Shown here one piece after another: positions 35,056 to 45,000 of a DNA stretch of 64,000 nt. Position numbers and translations under genes: made by a program. Below the pieces are notes generated by a model. It saw only the letters and a program-made list of their open reading frames with translations, was not told where the DNA came from and made no database searches. Position 1 is the stretch's first letter. Each line of letters opens with the position of its first letter. The stretch lies in NCBI GenBank assembly GCA_019137255.1, contig WPDH01000034.1:1-64000 (forward strand). The letters run 5' to 3'. The DNA comes from Corinectria fuckeliana. Its lineage: Eukaryota > Ascomycota > Sordariomycetes > Hypocreales > Nectriaceae.

Positions 35056-35727
35056 TTAGCTGCAGTTCGCGGCATCGTTGGCGTTTGCCTTGGCATTGGC
35101 ATTGTTCGCGTTGTTCGCGTTGTTTGCATTGTTAGTCTGCTGCCCCTGATGATGTCGTGCCTCAAGCTCGCCATCCCGTTTGTTGTTGCAGGCGTTGGCG
35201 TTCGTATTGGCATTAGGGTTAGTGTTGGCATTTGCGTTACCATTGCCAGAATTTGCGTTGTTGGTCTGCTGCCCCTGGTGGTGTCGAGTCTCGAGCTTCT
35301 CGTCTCGCTTGTTGTTGCAAGCATTCTTGTTGCCGTTGCCGTTGTTGGTCTGCTGCCCCTGTTGATGTCGAGCCTCAAGCTCCTCATCTCGCTTGTTGTT
35401 GCAAGCAGAATTCGCGTTCGCGTTCGCGCTGCCAGCGCCGTTCTGCTTCCCTTGATGATGCGGCTAGATTTCATTAACAACTGATCCAGGAGTTCCAAGA
35501 TAACCAAACTAACCTCTCTAATCTCGACAGTGCCAAGAATCGGCATGCCAGCAGCCGGAATGGCCATAACAGCTAACGGGGCCTGCAAACAGTATAAGAA
35601 AAACTCTTCAAGCTCGTCTGGAATGACTACGTACCACATATTGTCGGACAATGACGCCAGAGGGATTGGAACCAAAGGCCAATGTCAGACTGATAAAGGC
35701 AGTCGTGAGGATGATGTGAGAGTGCAT
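35056..35727 (-). CDS. Secreted repeat peptide precursor with Kex2-type sites (candidate RiPP/KEP precursor)
   Basis: Three exons on the minus strand, 35727-35635, 35582-35514 and 35463-35056, give 189 residues. Both introns (52 and 50 bases; GTACGT...TTGCAG and GTTAGT...TCTAG) are phase 0. Exon 1 is a signal peptide (MHSHIILTTAFISLTLAFG). Exon 2 is short and hydrophobic (APLAVMAIPAAGMPILG). Exon 3 is Asn/Ala/Gly-rich with three copies of a unit, CNNKRD then two variable residues and LEARHHQGQQTNN (minor variation), plus a partial HHQGKQN at its start. Lys-Arg pairs lie at 78-79, 106-107 and 150-151; Cys at 75, 103, 146 and 188. Kex2 cleavage would release repeated peptides. A TATA-like box lies 124-133 bases upstream. 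Longer frames overlap on both strands but lack a signal peptide. The divergent neighbour is a UstYa-family oxidase. The repeats have no Tyr, Trp or Phe. Confidence 0.7.
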
Positions 35728-35850
35728 GCTGAAGGTTGAAAAGTAGAAGTTTAATAGACTGGCCAGCAGTTGAGAATACAAAGTTAGGTTAAGTGAAGTG
35801 TGTAGTGAGAGAATGATAATCAGGCTACTTTGGCTGAGCGGGTTTGAGAA

Positions 35851-35860
35851 CCTTTATATC
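35851..35860 (-). promoter_or_regulatory. TATA-like box of the repeat peptide gene
   Basis: On the minus strand the sequence reads GATATAAAGG, 124-133 bases before the ATG at 35727. It supports the minus-strand gene model over the overlapping frames. Confidence 0.5.
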
Positions 35861-36902
35861 ATGTCCGGCCCAAGGCTCGCCAGTATGGGAAGTTGCAACT
35901 CTTGTTAGCTCCAGGCAAACTCCCAAGGCCTAGTCTGCGAGACAGACTGCTACACAGGATACGCCAAGTCTTCGGATCTAGTGGTTAACCGCGATTGATG
36001 ATACCGACTAGCCGTCTCTACAAACTATAGCTGCTTGATGTGTTCATCAAACTCCAAGTCGGCTCAAGCGAGTTCCGAGTTGAGGCCAAAGTCAGGAGCA
36101 TTGCCGCCGGGACTAATCCAATAACAACTTGGTGCCGGCCAGGAACCCTATGCGCACTCTCACCAGTGTCCAAGAAAGCCAAGTATAACCTTTGGTGATG
36201 GTTTCAGGGCGAAGATAATTGGGAGCGATGTTCAGCGGCTAACGCCCTCTGGTTTTGCGGTTGATGACGGGGTTGCAGCCGAGCCCCGTTAAACCCTAGA
36301 CGGGATGAACCACACGAGTGCTTCAGATTCTCATCAAACAACCCAACCCCGCGGCAGGCCTCAAAACACCACCTTTGACCAAGAATTCCCAACTTCCCCA
36401 TGTTTCAAAGAGCGGGCTAGCTTCTCGCAACCATGAGCTCAACCCCTTGCTCCAGTTACCGAATAGAAGGGGGTTCCCCAGGTTGAAGTAAGTACACTTC
36501 GGCGATCATGCCCAACCCCACGCGTCGGTTAACTAGCCCGGACCTTCTTACCCCGAGATCCTGTCGATCTTGTTGTATGAAAACCGGGCGTCTCCTCTTG
36601 CCCCGACTTTTTCGGCGTTTTTCCCCTACGTTTGAGATTGGCATTTTCGTTCACTCACTGTTTCATCCTCGTTACATCCGAGTAAGACTTGTCTGAAGAG
36701 CAGTCGCAGTCTATAATTATGTCATGCTCATACCTTTTCGCCTCGCTTCGTGACTCCGTCTAACCTAGAACTGTGTTGATAAGCACTGCATGCAGCGCGA
36801 CAATTTTTTTTTTCCATTCACAACATTTCTTCAGCACTGTGCTTTTTTTTTTCTGGTCCCTGGGCGCCTTGTGTTTTTGTGACTTCTTGAAGACCGCCTT
36901 AG
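35861..36902. promoter_or_regulatory. Divergent promoter region between repeat peptide and UstYa genes
   Basis: About 1.2 kb separate the two start codons, which point away from each other. Two T tracts (about 36805-36814 and 36844-36853) and pyrimidine-rich sequence precede the UstYa start. No gene is seen in it. Such a divergent arrangement would allow co-regulation; no regulator site could be named. Confidence 0.5.
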
Positions 36903-37812
36903 ATGCTAGAAGCTATCATGGAGAGCACCTACCAACAAATTCCTCTCGATGAGGAACACCAAACATCCGAAAAAGAATCTTTACTGCTGCGGTTGGATAA
37001 AAGAATTCCATTCCACAACTTACTTGCCCAACGCTCAAAATGCCTACCTCATCTGGTTTGGATATTACACGGCCTACTGTTGTCTATCTCTTTCACCCTC
37101 CTTGCGCTCGCCCTTTGTCTACGTTTCGGCAAGCCCTCGACACTTTCATGTTCTGGACAGCCTTCGCCTTATTGTGAGTTATAGCAATACCCTGAGACCA
37201 CGGTTCTAACAGGTGCTAGCTCCGGCAGAATCCGTCGTTGAATACCAAACCATTCGCTACAATGTGACACCTCTCCAGGTAGAGTCTAAGTACGTCGGGT
37301 ACGGAGCCGATGTCGACAAGGCCTGGGACTACATTACCTATGACGTCGGTGATCAGATGATCAGGAAGGACGAACTTGATCGTCTTGGTCTTGATCCTAC
37401 TTCTCTCAAGGTCAGAGACCCCAGAACAGGCAAAAAAGGGTACCGTGCGGGGATGCAGGCCTTTCACCAGCTTCACTGCCTCAATCTCTTGAGGCAGGAC
37501 AGTTATAAAGAGTACTATTCTCACCATGGCGGAGACATCGAGGTGGAACCTGAAGACTTACGAGGTCATCTTGGTAAGTGAATTAATCGGGCTGTGCGTT
37601 TATCTGTACTGACGGGGTGACAAGACCACTGTATCGAAATCTTGCGAATAGCATTGATGTGTCAGAGTGATACTGGTGTCTATACCTTCAAGTACTATGA
37701 GGGGTTTGAAGGCCACTGGCCTGACTTTAGCACGTTACACACTTGTCGTAATTTTGACGCTATTCGAGACTGGGCGTTTGAGCATGCGGTAGTTTTTGGA
37801 GACGAGGAATAG
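36903..37812 (+). CDS. UstYa-family (DUF3328) oxidase-like membrane protein
   Basis: Three exons, 36903-37173, 37220-37573 and 37625-37812, give 270 residues; introns are 46 and 51 bases with GTGAGT and GTAAGT donors. An in-frame ATG at 36918 is an alternative start. After a polar N-terminus comes one membrane helix (about 51-73), then a lumenal domain starting YSPAESVVEYQ. The two family motifs HxxHC are both present: HQLHC (173-177) in FHQLHCLNLLRQ, and HLDHC (207-211) in HLDHCIEILRIALMC, the second created only by the splice. In dikaritin pathways such as ustiloxin, these proteins carry out oxidative cyclisation or crosslinking of ribosomal peptides; others act on NRPS products. It is divergent from the secreted repeat peptide gene, which suggests a substrate. 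All key residues are intact. Confidence 0.9.
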
Positions 37813-39685
37813 CATGTTGATAGTAAAGTGGCCCTGACTGCCTTGAGAAGCAATTTGAGTGAAATATCCACGTATTTCAATATTTGCACACTGGTTTGAT
37901 GTATCGTGTATTCCCATTCCTCATCTCTATCTCTACATACTAGCCAAAGCCTCTAACACAATTGAACCCACCATATGCATCTACAATAATTCCGGTGGTC
38001 TTCAGCCTAGGTACGAGGTAGGTTTCTTTGAAGAAAATAATGTCTTGCCACTAAAGGTCATGAAAAGTCCTATTTCCTGTCTACGGGTTCCACGCAACAG
38101 CGTCGCTCGCCATGCGTTTTGGCATACGCTCCGTATTTCAACGCCACAGACCAAGGTAACATATCGTCTGCGGCTTTGGAGACGTCTCTGACCTGCAATT
38201 CCAAAATTTTCATGGTCACTCATATGTGAGGTATACCATACGATATGTCCGCCATTCTAACCGTTCTTCGGAAGTATCCTCATGTGCTACCTCTTGAAAA
38301 TTTCTCTTATGAACACTGAGAAATCATTGGAGGGGAAATTGTTGGAACCTTATGGATAGAGCGGTATGGTCTTCGTAAGGGCGTAGAATCATTAGCGGCA
38401 GCAAGGGCAAAATCCTCGTCACGAGGCATCGAGAGTTTCATAAGAAGGACCTCATCTGTGGTCATTACAACAAACGATACAACTCGGAGATTCCTAAAGA
38501 TCACCCCTTGGCATCATACTCTTTAACCGGGACCGGATCAAATATCGCGCTCATCCTCCCGAGATTAAAATTGTCTTGAACCAACGTCACAAGCTATCAA
38601 TGTTCCAAGAAAGAAAAGCCGCCTACTCTAAAGAGCTGCTCGATGCATTGGGAACTATATCTTTCCTTGGGCTTCCAGTTCTTCAAGCTGACAGTCAGTT
38701 CCTAGTTCGACCGGCCTTTTAAGCCTCTGGGTTAAGTTCAAGAGGCAACTTGTCCCTTCAAGGATGATCAGAGAGAGCTTCGTCGAAAAGCTGAAGTTAA
38801 CATGACTCAAAGACGTTGACATCCTATTGGGTCAGGAGATAACAAGAAAGTTGTATAACCGGCGCAGCATGATCTCATACCTGAAGAAAAAGATTTTCGG
38901 TATTTGACTATGGAGTGGGGGAAGGAGTCAAGGAGATGGAGTCCTTGTGACGCCATATGCTATACCAGAGACGAAGCATGCTCGCTACGTAAATGAAGAC
39001 AGCGGACAGAAAAGCGACACAACAACAACCTGCTACCTAGAAATGATGAATCAACACTGGTGTCCAAAAGTATTATTGTGATTCTGACTTGCCGCTTGAT
39101 CTGGTTTCTCCTGGCCATCTCGGATAATTCGAGTGAGAGTGCGCCGGGGCCGAATACCCAAGTCGTCGATATACCTAACAGGAAAACCAATCTCAGAGTC
39201 GAAGGGTCTCTAGCATGGCCCGGAAGGGACGAAGTCGACCCACGGGCCCCTTGCTTGTTTGTGGAAGGCATTCTACAGGAGGCTCTACAAAGAGTGAGGT
39301 ACTCGTCGCAATCTCGGGCTGCATCCATCAGGTCCGGAAGTAAGCAGTCCTTGACAAGCAGTTGATAGTTGTTAATGTGCTTAGGGCTCTGTGCACAAAA
39401 TCTATGGAATGAACTTCTGGGAGGTAATATTGGTAGTGACGTCAATATCAAAGCCTGTTTTTCAACAAATCGAGGTCCAAGTTGGCTAGATGAAACGGAG
39501 GTTACTAAACTCAGCGGGGAAACTAAAAGTAGGAGAGATCGAGAGGCAAGAATATAGAATTCTGGGATACTTGGAATACTCCGAGGATGTTTCAGAGCAG
39601 AATAAATATCAACATATATCTTAGCTACTCAAACAGAGACAAACTTCGTGTATACGGCCAGATCCAAATGTCTACCCCCTCCTCT
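37813..39685. other. Gap with unidentified coding remnants
   Basis: Apart from the remnant listed at 38110-38530, only short frames are seen. A piece near 38560-38700 (LNQRHKLSMFQERKAAYSKELLDALG) and one near 39500-39600 (YRILGYLEYSEDVSEQNKYQ) read like protein without start or context. No second tailoring enzyme for the peptide cluster could be recognised. Confidence 0.45.
38110..38530 (+). pseudogene. Unidentified coding remnant with in-frame TGA codons
   Basis: One plus frame reads protein-like over about 130 codons (SAILTVLRKYPHVLPLENF, EIIGGEIVGTLWIERYGL, GVESLAAARAKSSSRGI) but contains TGA before GIPYD and before EIIGG. Both could be former TGG (Trp) codons changed by G-to-A. I do not recognise the family. 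Confidence 0.3.
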
Positions 39686-42205
39686 CTACGCGACTTGCGT
39701 GATCATCGTCTTGAACTCCTGCTCAGTATGCTCCTGGCACTCGCGAAATCTCTCATTCAAATTGTTGTCACCCTTGCGGAAGCGCTGCATCGTCAGCTTC
39801 CCCCCCGCCAGCCGTTTCGCCTCAAAGAGATCCTCCACGTCCACCAGCGACGGCACAACGGTGGTGCGGAACTCATGCGGCACCCCGCTCTCCTTGATGA
39901 GCGCAATGCTGGACTCCAGCACCTTCGGAGCGATCTTCTTACCCGTCACCTTCTTGTAGTTCTCCAGCGCGCACTTGATATCCATCGCCACGAAGTCGAC
40001 CAGCTTCTCCGCGAAAACGCGGCGCAGCACGGCGGGCGACGTGCCGTTGCTGTCGAGCTTGATGCGCACGCCCGCCTGTCTGAGAAGCTGCATGAAGGGA
40101 ATCAAGCCCTTGTGGATGGTCGGCTCGCCGCCCGAGATGACGAGCGACTTGTGCGGTGTCGCCGTGATGTGGCGGAAGATTTCCAGGAGCGTGAGGTCGT
40201 CGCGCTCGCCGCGAACGAGCGGTCCGTTGTGACACCAGGGGCACGAAAGGTTGCACCGAGATGTAAACATGATGGAGGCTTGCATGTTGCCGGGCCAGTC
40301 ACTGAGGGACAGCTTCGTGTACCCGGCCACAGGCAGGTCCTCAATCTCGGCGACCTGGCGCTCCAGCTCCTGCTGTGCACTGTCCGGCTTCTTCTCGTCG
40401 CCGCCGGGGTGCTCGATGGGATTCAGGTACATCTTTCGCTCAGAGAACTCGTCCACCTTGCCCTTGTTCCAGTCGCGAACGGGACGGTAATATCCAACGA
40501 TGCGCGAGTACACGAGGCATTCCTCGGCGCACTGGCTGCACTGCGGCTGCTCTCCCGCGATGTAGCCGTGTGTTTTGCAGATGCTGAAGGTCGGCGAGAG
40601 GGTGATGTACGGGACGCGGTAGCGCGCCGTCAGCATCTTCACCAGATCTCGCGCCATCCTCCAGCTCGACAGACGCTCGCCCAGGAAGGCGTGGAAGACG
40701 GTGCCGCCTGTGTACGAGCACTGCAGCTCCTCTTGGTTGCCGAGAGCTTCAAAGAGATCCTCGGTCGCGCCCACAGGGAGCATGGTCGAGTTGGTGTAGT
40801 AGGTTGGGATGGTGCGATCCGGGAAAAGCTCCTTGTCTTGCCGGGCAAGCTTGTAGCAGGCGCTCTCCGCCGGGCTGGCCTCGAGGTTGTACAGATTGCC
40901 AGTTTCGGTCTGAAACTCTTGGAGCCGCTCTTTGATGAAGTCCATTGTCTCAAGGGCGAACTCCTTGTGCTGGGCGATGCCTTCGCCGAAAAGGGCAACG
41001 AGGGCTTCGTTCATGCCGTTGATGCCAATAGTGCTGAAGTGGTTGGTCCAATGCGACCCTGTGCGTTGCTTCGTAACAGACAGATAATGGGCCGCGTAGG
41101 GATACAAGGCAGAGTTCTCGTTCACCACCTTTCGCTTGATCTCCAGCGAGTCCTTGGCAACCCGCAACGTGTCGGTTAGTTCTGCGAAAAACGTCTCCTT
41201 CACGCCATTAGACCGATAGGCAAGATTCGGTAGGTTCAGCGTGACGACCCCAAGGGAGCCGGTCAAGGGGCTCGCGCCGTATTGACCGCCGACTCTGCAG
41301 TGCAGCTTGCTGAGATCGAGGCGGAGCCGACAGCACATGGACCGGAAGTCCTCGGGGTCCAAGTCGCTGTTGATGAAGTTGGCAAAGTAGGGGACGCCGT
41401 ATTTGGCCGTCATCTCCCAGATGGACTCCCAGCGCGGCGACTCCCAGTCAATGCCTTCGCAGAGGTTGTAGGTTGGGATGGGGAACGAAAAGATGTTCCC
41501 GTTCCCGTCGCCCTGGATCATGACCTCGGCAAAGGCCCTGTTGAGTATGTCCATCTCCTCCTGGAAGTCGCGGTACACCCACGTCGGGTGTGGCTCGCCG
41601 CCGATGATGACAGGCTGGGACTCGAGGTTCTTGGGACAGATCAGGTCCATGGAGAGGTTGGTGAAAGGCGCCTGGAAGCCGCTCCGGGTGGGCACGTTGA
41701 GCGAATAGACGAAGCTCTGCACATACTTGAAGACCTCCGAGTATGGGAGGGAGTCGTTGCGAACAAACGGGGCGAGGTAGGTGTCGAAGTTGGAGAGCGC
41801 CTGCGCTCCGGCGAGCTCCCCTTGGAGGGTGAACAGGAAGTTGACGGCCTGGTTGAGGGCCGTGTTGAGATGCTTGGGCGGCCGGCACTGGATCTTGTTC
41901 TCGACGCCGCCGAAGCCCTGGAGGAGCATGTCCTCGAGGCTCCATCCCGAGCAATAGGCGCTCAGGAACCCGAGGTCGTGGATGTGGAAGCGGCTCTGGC
42001 GGTAGTACGCGCGGACCTCTTCGGTGTAGATCTTGTCGAGCCAGTATTCAGAAATGACGTGCTGAGAGACGTACTGCATGAGGCCCTGGTGCGAGTAGGT
42101 TGAGTTGGCATTCTCCGAGCCCTTCCATGTTGTCTGGTCGAGGTACTCGTCGACCAGGCGCACATTGGAAGTCTGTCGTTGAGGCATTGACGCGGTGTAA
42201 GTCAC
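39686..42205 (-). CDS. nrdD-nrdG fusion: Fused anaerobic (class III) ribonucleotide reductase and radical-SAM activase
   Basis: A single uninterrupted frame of 839 residues. Residues 1-600 are NrdD: HIHDLGFLSAYC (His-Asp at 76-77, Cys85), the active-site FRSMCCRLRLDL (Cys291/292), a zinc site with Cys543, 556, 559 and 563, and the glycyl-radical segment SRIVGYYRPV (Gly571) followed by DWNKGKVDEF. No ATP-cone is seen at the N-terminus. A 40-residue acidic linker leads to NrdG (about 630-839): LSLSDWPGNMQ, the radical-SAM motif CNLSCPWCHN (Cys651, 655, 658) and SGGEPTIHKG. NrdD makes deoxynucleotides without oxygen using a glycyl radical; NrdG generates that radical from S-adenosylmethionine. 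The first ATG is used; a second in-frame ATG is six codons on. No intron, unlike neighbours. Class III enzymes are rare in fungi and usually two genes in bacteria, so transfer from a prokaryote is likely. Confidence 0.93.
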   Translation of the reverse strand: MTYTASMPQRQTSNVRLVDEYLDQTTWKGSENANSTYSHQGLMQYVSQHVISEYWLDKIYTEEVRAYYRQSRFHIHDLGFLSAYCSGWSLEDMLLQGFGGVENKIQCRPPKHLNTALNQAVNFLFTLQGELAGAQALSNFDTYLAPFVRNDSLPYSEVFKYVQSFVYSLNVPTRSGFQAPFTNLSMDLICPKNLESQPVIIGGEPHPTWVYRDFQEEMDILNRAFAEVMIQGDGNGNIFSFPIPTYNLCEGIDWESPRWESIWEMTAKYGVPYFANFINSDLDPEDFRSMCCRLRLDLSKLHCRVGGQYGASPLTGSLGVVTLNLPNLAYRSNGVKETFFAELTDTLRVAKDSLEIKRKVVNENSALYPYAAHYLSVTKQRTGSHWTNHFSTIGINGMNEALVALFGEGIAQHKEFALETMDFIKERLQEFQTETGNLYNLEASPAESACYKLARQDKELFPDRTIPTYYTNSTMLPVGATEDLFEALGNQEELQCSYTGGTVFHAFLGERLSSWRMARDLVKMLTARYRVPYITLSPTFSICKTHGYIAGEQPQCSQCAEECLVYSRIVGYYRPVRDWNKGKVDEFSERKMYLNPIEHPGGDEKKPDSAQQELERQVAEIEDLPVAGYTKLSLSDWPGNMQASIMFTSRCNLSCPWCHNGPLVRGERDDLTLLEIFRHITATPHKSLVISGGEPTIHKGLIPFMQLLRQAGVRIKLDSNGTSPAVLRRVFAEKLVDFVAMDIKCALENYKKVTGKKIAPKVLESSIALIKESGVPHEFRTTVVPSLVDVEDLFEAKRLAGGKLTMQRFRKGDNNLNERFRECQEHTEQEFKTMITQVA

Positions 42206-42950
42206 ATGTGAGTTGCAATTGAGGTGTAGAGAAGTAGTCGATAGAGCCTCGTCTTAGCCAAGTCCTGTCAGCTTTTCGGAACTTCGGACGCTATTTATCT
42301 AGAAGTCGTTGGTAATGCGACGCGTTCACAACACGGCGACACGGAGTCAAACTCCCCGAGGTCTCCCCATATCGTCGTACAAGTCGAACGACTAAACGCT
42401 CCACTCCCCTGAACACAGCCATATAATCTCCAGAACACGTTTTTACGCGTCTGATCAAGGACCACACATCCGATAGGCCTTATCTCGGGCGCGAGCCGGA
42501 CGCGACACCTCGTGATTTGCGAGAGAGTGGGCTGATGACGCATGAAAAGCGGTGGGAAACGAAGCATGGGTTTGTCACGCAAACCTCCCAGTTCGAAGTA
42601 GAGACCGTGAATTGCCAAACTTTCCTTGAGTGTATGAGTCAGGAATGACGAGTTGCCTGATAAAGCTGGCCTGGCAATGGCAGCTTGATAGACCTCGGAA
42701 TCTCAATCATCTCGGTAAGAGTATGCAAGATACTTACTTAGTATAACGCCATGGGTTCTCATTCACTCTGGGCACAAGCTTCTCGTATCGATATCTAGTC
42801 TGGAGATATTTGATTCATCCCGGCAGACAGAAATCCACTATTAATTGTCCACAGTACGTTCCGGAATGTGCAAGCTAAATCCTGGGTATCACCACCTCAT
42901 CAGCAGCTTCATCGTCCATCATCAGATACAAGAGACGCCTGCTAGGCTAC
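42206..42950. other. Intergenic region between NrdD-NrdG and GMC genes
   Basis: No supportable gene. It contains the promoter of the fused reductase and the terminator of the oxidase, both on the minus strand. Confidence 0.5.
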
Positions 42951-45000
42951 TCAGTTCTTTAGAACTAGCTCTTCGATCTTGGCACCTAGCCCCTTGACCT
43001 TGAGGCCCAGTTCTTCGATCAGGATATCTGCCCCCTTCTCGCCCACCAAGATGGCCGTGTTGTTAGTGTTGGCACCCACATTCTCGGGCGGGATGCTCAT
43101 GTCAATGATCTTGAGCCCCTTGGTGCCCCAGACGTTCAACACCTCGTCAACAACGCCAAGCTTCTCGCGCGGCGCCATCTTCGCCGTGCCCAGCGAATGC
43201 CACGTCGTGCCAATGTTCCCGCGCAGCCACTCCTCGATGGCTTTGTCGTCTTCGACGGTGTACTTGATGTCGCTGACATCGCTGAGCGGCGCGTCGACCT
43301 CGACACACGCGGCCGCGGAACCCTCGGGGAAGGCCGGGTGGCCGGCTGCAACTTCGCCGCGGTATAGGGAAGTGCGGCGCATGATCTCGCGGTGCTTCTT
43401 GTACGCCCAGATCTGCTTCTTCACGTCGATGTCGTGCTTGTCCGAGAAGTAGCCGACGTCAAAGTCCAAGGGGTCACTCAGCTCGGGACCGGTGATGTGC
43501 ATGTGTCCGCGAGAGTAGGGGTACGCGGTGTAGTTGCCTATCGTGATGTACTGGCCCTCAGGGACGGCTGATGGATCTCCCAGGAAGCTGTCTGGCTGTT
43601 AGCACTGTCGTAGGAACCTTCTTCCGGGGGAATAGGGGCTTACCACGACACGACGCCCATGAGCATTATAGGACGATCGGGGGCGTTCTTGAAATCCCGG
43701 TCCCAAGCTTCTTTGAACTCGGGGCCCAGTGCCTCAACGTCCTCTTCGCTAGGCCGAAGCTTGGATGAGATGTCAATGGAGTTCCAGCCCAGAATCTCAT
43801 CCTTGCTGTCGATGAGCGCCTGGCGGTTGCCGGGGTTCCTGAGAACGCAGTCAATCGTCTCGCGGGGCTTCAGGCTTGTGCGGTACGGGTAGAGAGACAG
43901 GTTGTGGTCTTGGTAGTCGCGCCCAACGCCGGGCAGGTCGACCACGACCGGGACGCCGACCTTGTTCAAGAGCTCCGGGTCGCCGAGGCCAGATCTCTCC
44001 AGCACCGCCGGTGTGCCGAGGGCGCCGCACGACACGATGACCTGCCTCCGCGCCTTGACCGTCACCTTGGGGTGCGGCGAGGTGGAGAGGGCCGGTTGGA
44101 ACTCCGGGTTCGGGGTGTACTCGACGCCGACGGCCCGCTTCTCGTCGTCGAACAGCACGCGCACGACCTGCGACTCGACAAGCACGTGCAGGTTGGGAAA
44201 GGCGCCGCCGCGGAGCTTCTCGTGCAGGTAGGTGTGCGCAGTGTCTTGCCGCTTGCCGTCGGGGGAGATGTAGCCCTGCCAGCGCTCGAGGCCGTTGTTT
44301 GCATCCAGGTCCTGCAGGTCGTGGATCTCGGGCCAGCCGACCTTGGCTGCAGCTCCTATGACGTCGTCCTGGGAGATGCGGGCACGGAACGTACTGTCGG
44401 AGATGTGAAGAGGGCCGTCATGGCCATGAAGCTCCTTTTGTCCTTTGCCGTGGTACGTCTCCATCTGTCAAGGTCTCGATTAGCACCGGGGCACACACGT
44501 CAGCAACAGACGGCTCGGACATACCTTGCGGAGGTACGGCAGTACTTCTTTTGCTGACCAGCCTTTGGCCTTCCATGAATCAAAGTCGGATCGTTGGGCA
44601 CGGGTGTACATCATGAAGTTGATGGACGAACCACCGCCCAGGGTTCCGCCCGAGGGAACAATGACCTCACGGTCGGCAAGCTGCTTGGCCTTGTTGCCCT
44701 TGTAGAAGATGGTCGTCTTGGCAGAGGGGTGAAGGTGGTCAAGGAAGAAGACGGGATGGACAACGTTTGGCACATTGTAGTTATCCTGGCCGCCCTCGAT
44801 GAGCAGGATGCTCAGCTTGGGATCAGTCTCAGCCAGTCTTCCAGCTACAACGCATGCCGCCGTGCCACCTATGAAGATGAGTTAGCGATGGGTTCCAGTC
44901 TCCAAAGGGGTCAGTTAAGGGTGAATAACTGCAGCCTACCTCCAGCAATGATGACGTCCACCTCCCTAATGTCGTCGGCAAGCTTAGTATACAAGCCCAT
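42951..45000 (-). CDS. GMC oxidoreductase (alcohol oxidase-like)
   Basis: Four exons, 45000-44940, 44868-44525, 44464-43644 and 43587-42951, give 620 residues with all phases consistent. The start reads MGLYTKLADDIREVDVIIAG. The FAD-binding GGGTAACVVAGRLAE is formed across the first intron, followed by the GMC signature GGTLGGGSSINFMMYTR. The C-terminal active-site region has TTWHSLGTAKM with the catalytic His and NVGANTNNTA with the partner Asn, followed by GEKGADILIEELG. Sequence style is closest to alcohol oxidases of the GMC family, flavoenzymes that oxidise primary alcohols and release hydrogen peroxide. Peroxisomal members end in a PTS1-type tripeptide; this one ends LKN, which is not a clear PTS1, so location is open. 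Length is slightly below methanol oxidases. Confidence 0.87.

Noticed and set aside
35050..35484. Hydrophobic 144-codon plus-strand frame that looks like a membrane protein
   Set aside because: It is the complement of the Asn/Ala codon repeats of the minus-strand precursor; no start context, and the apparent helices result from GTT/GCC repetition.
39587..41179. 530-codon plus-strand frame and a further one at 41282-42103
   Set aside because: They lie antisense to the NrdD-NrdG gene, whose motifs are unmistakable. The GC-rich codon pattern opens the opposite strand; the antisense products are Arg/Leu/Val-rich without motifs.
43904..44557. 217-codon plus-strand frame
   Set aside because: Antisense shadow of the GMC oxidoreductase exon 3.
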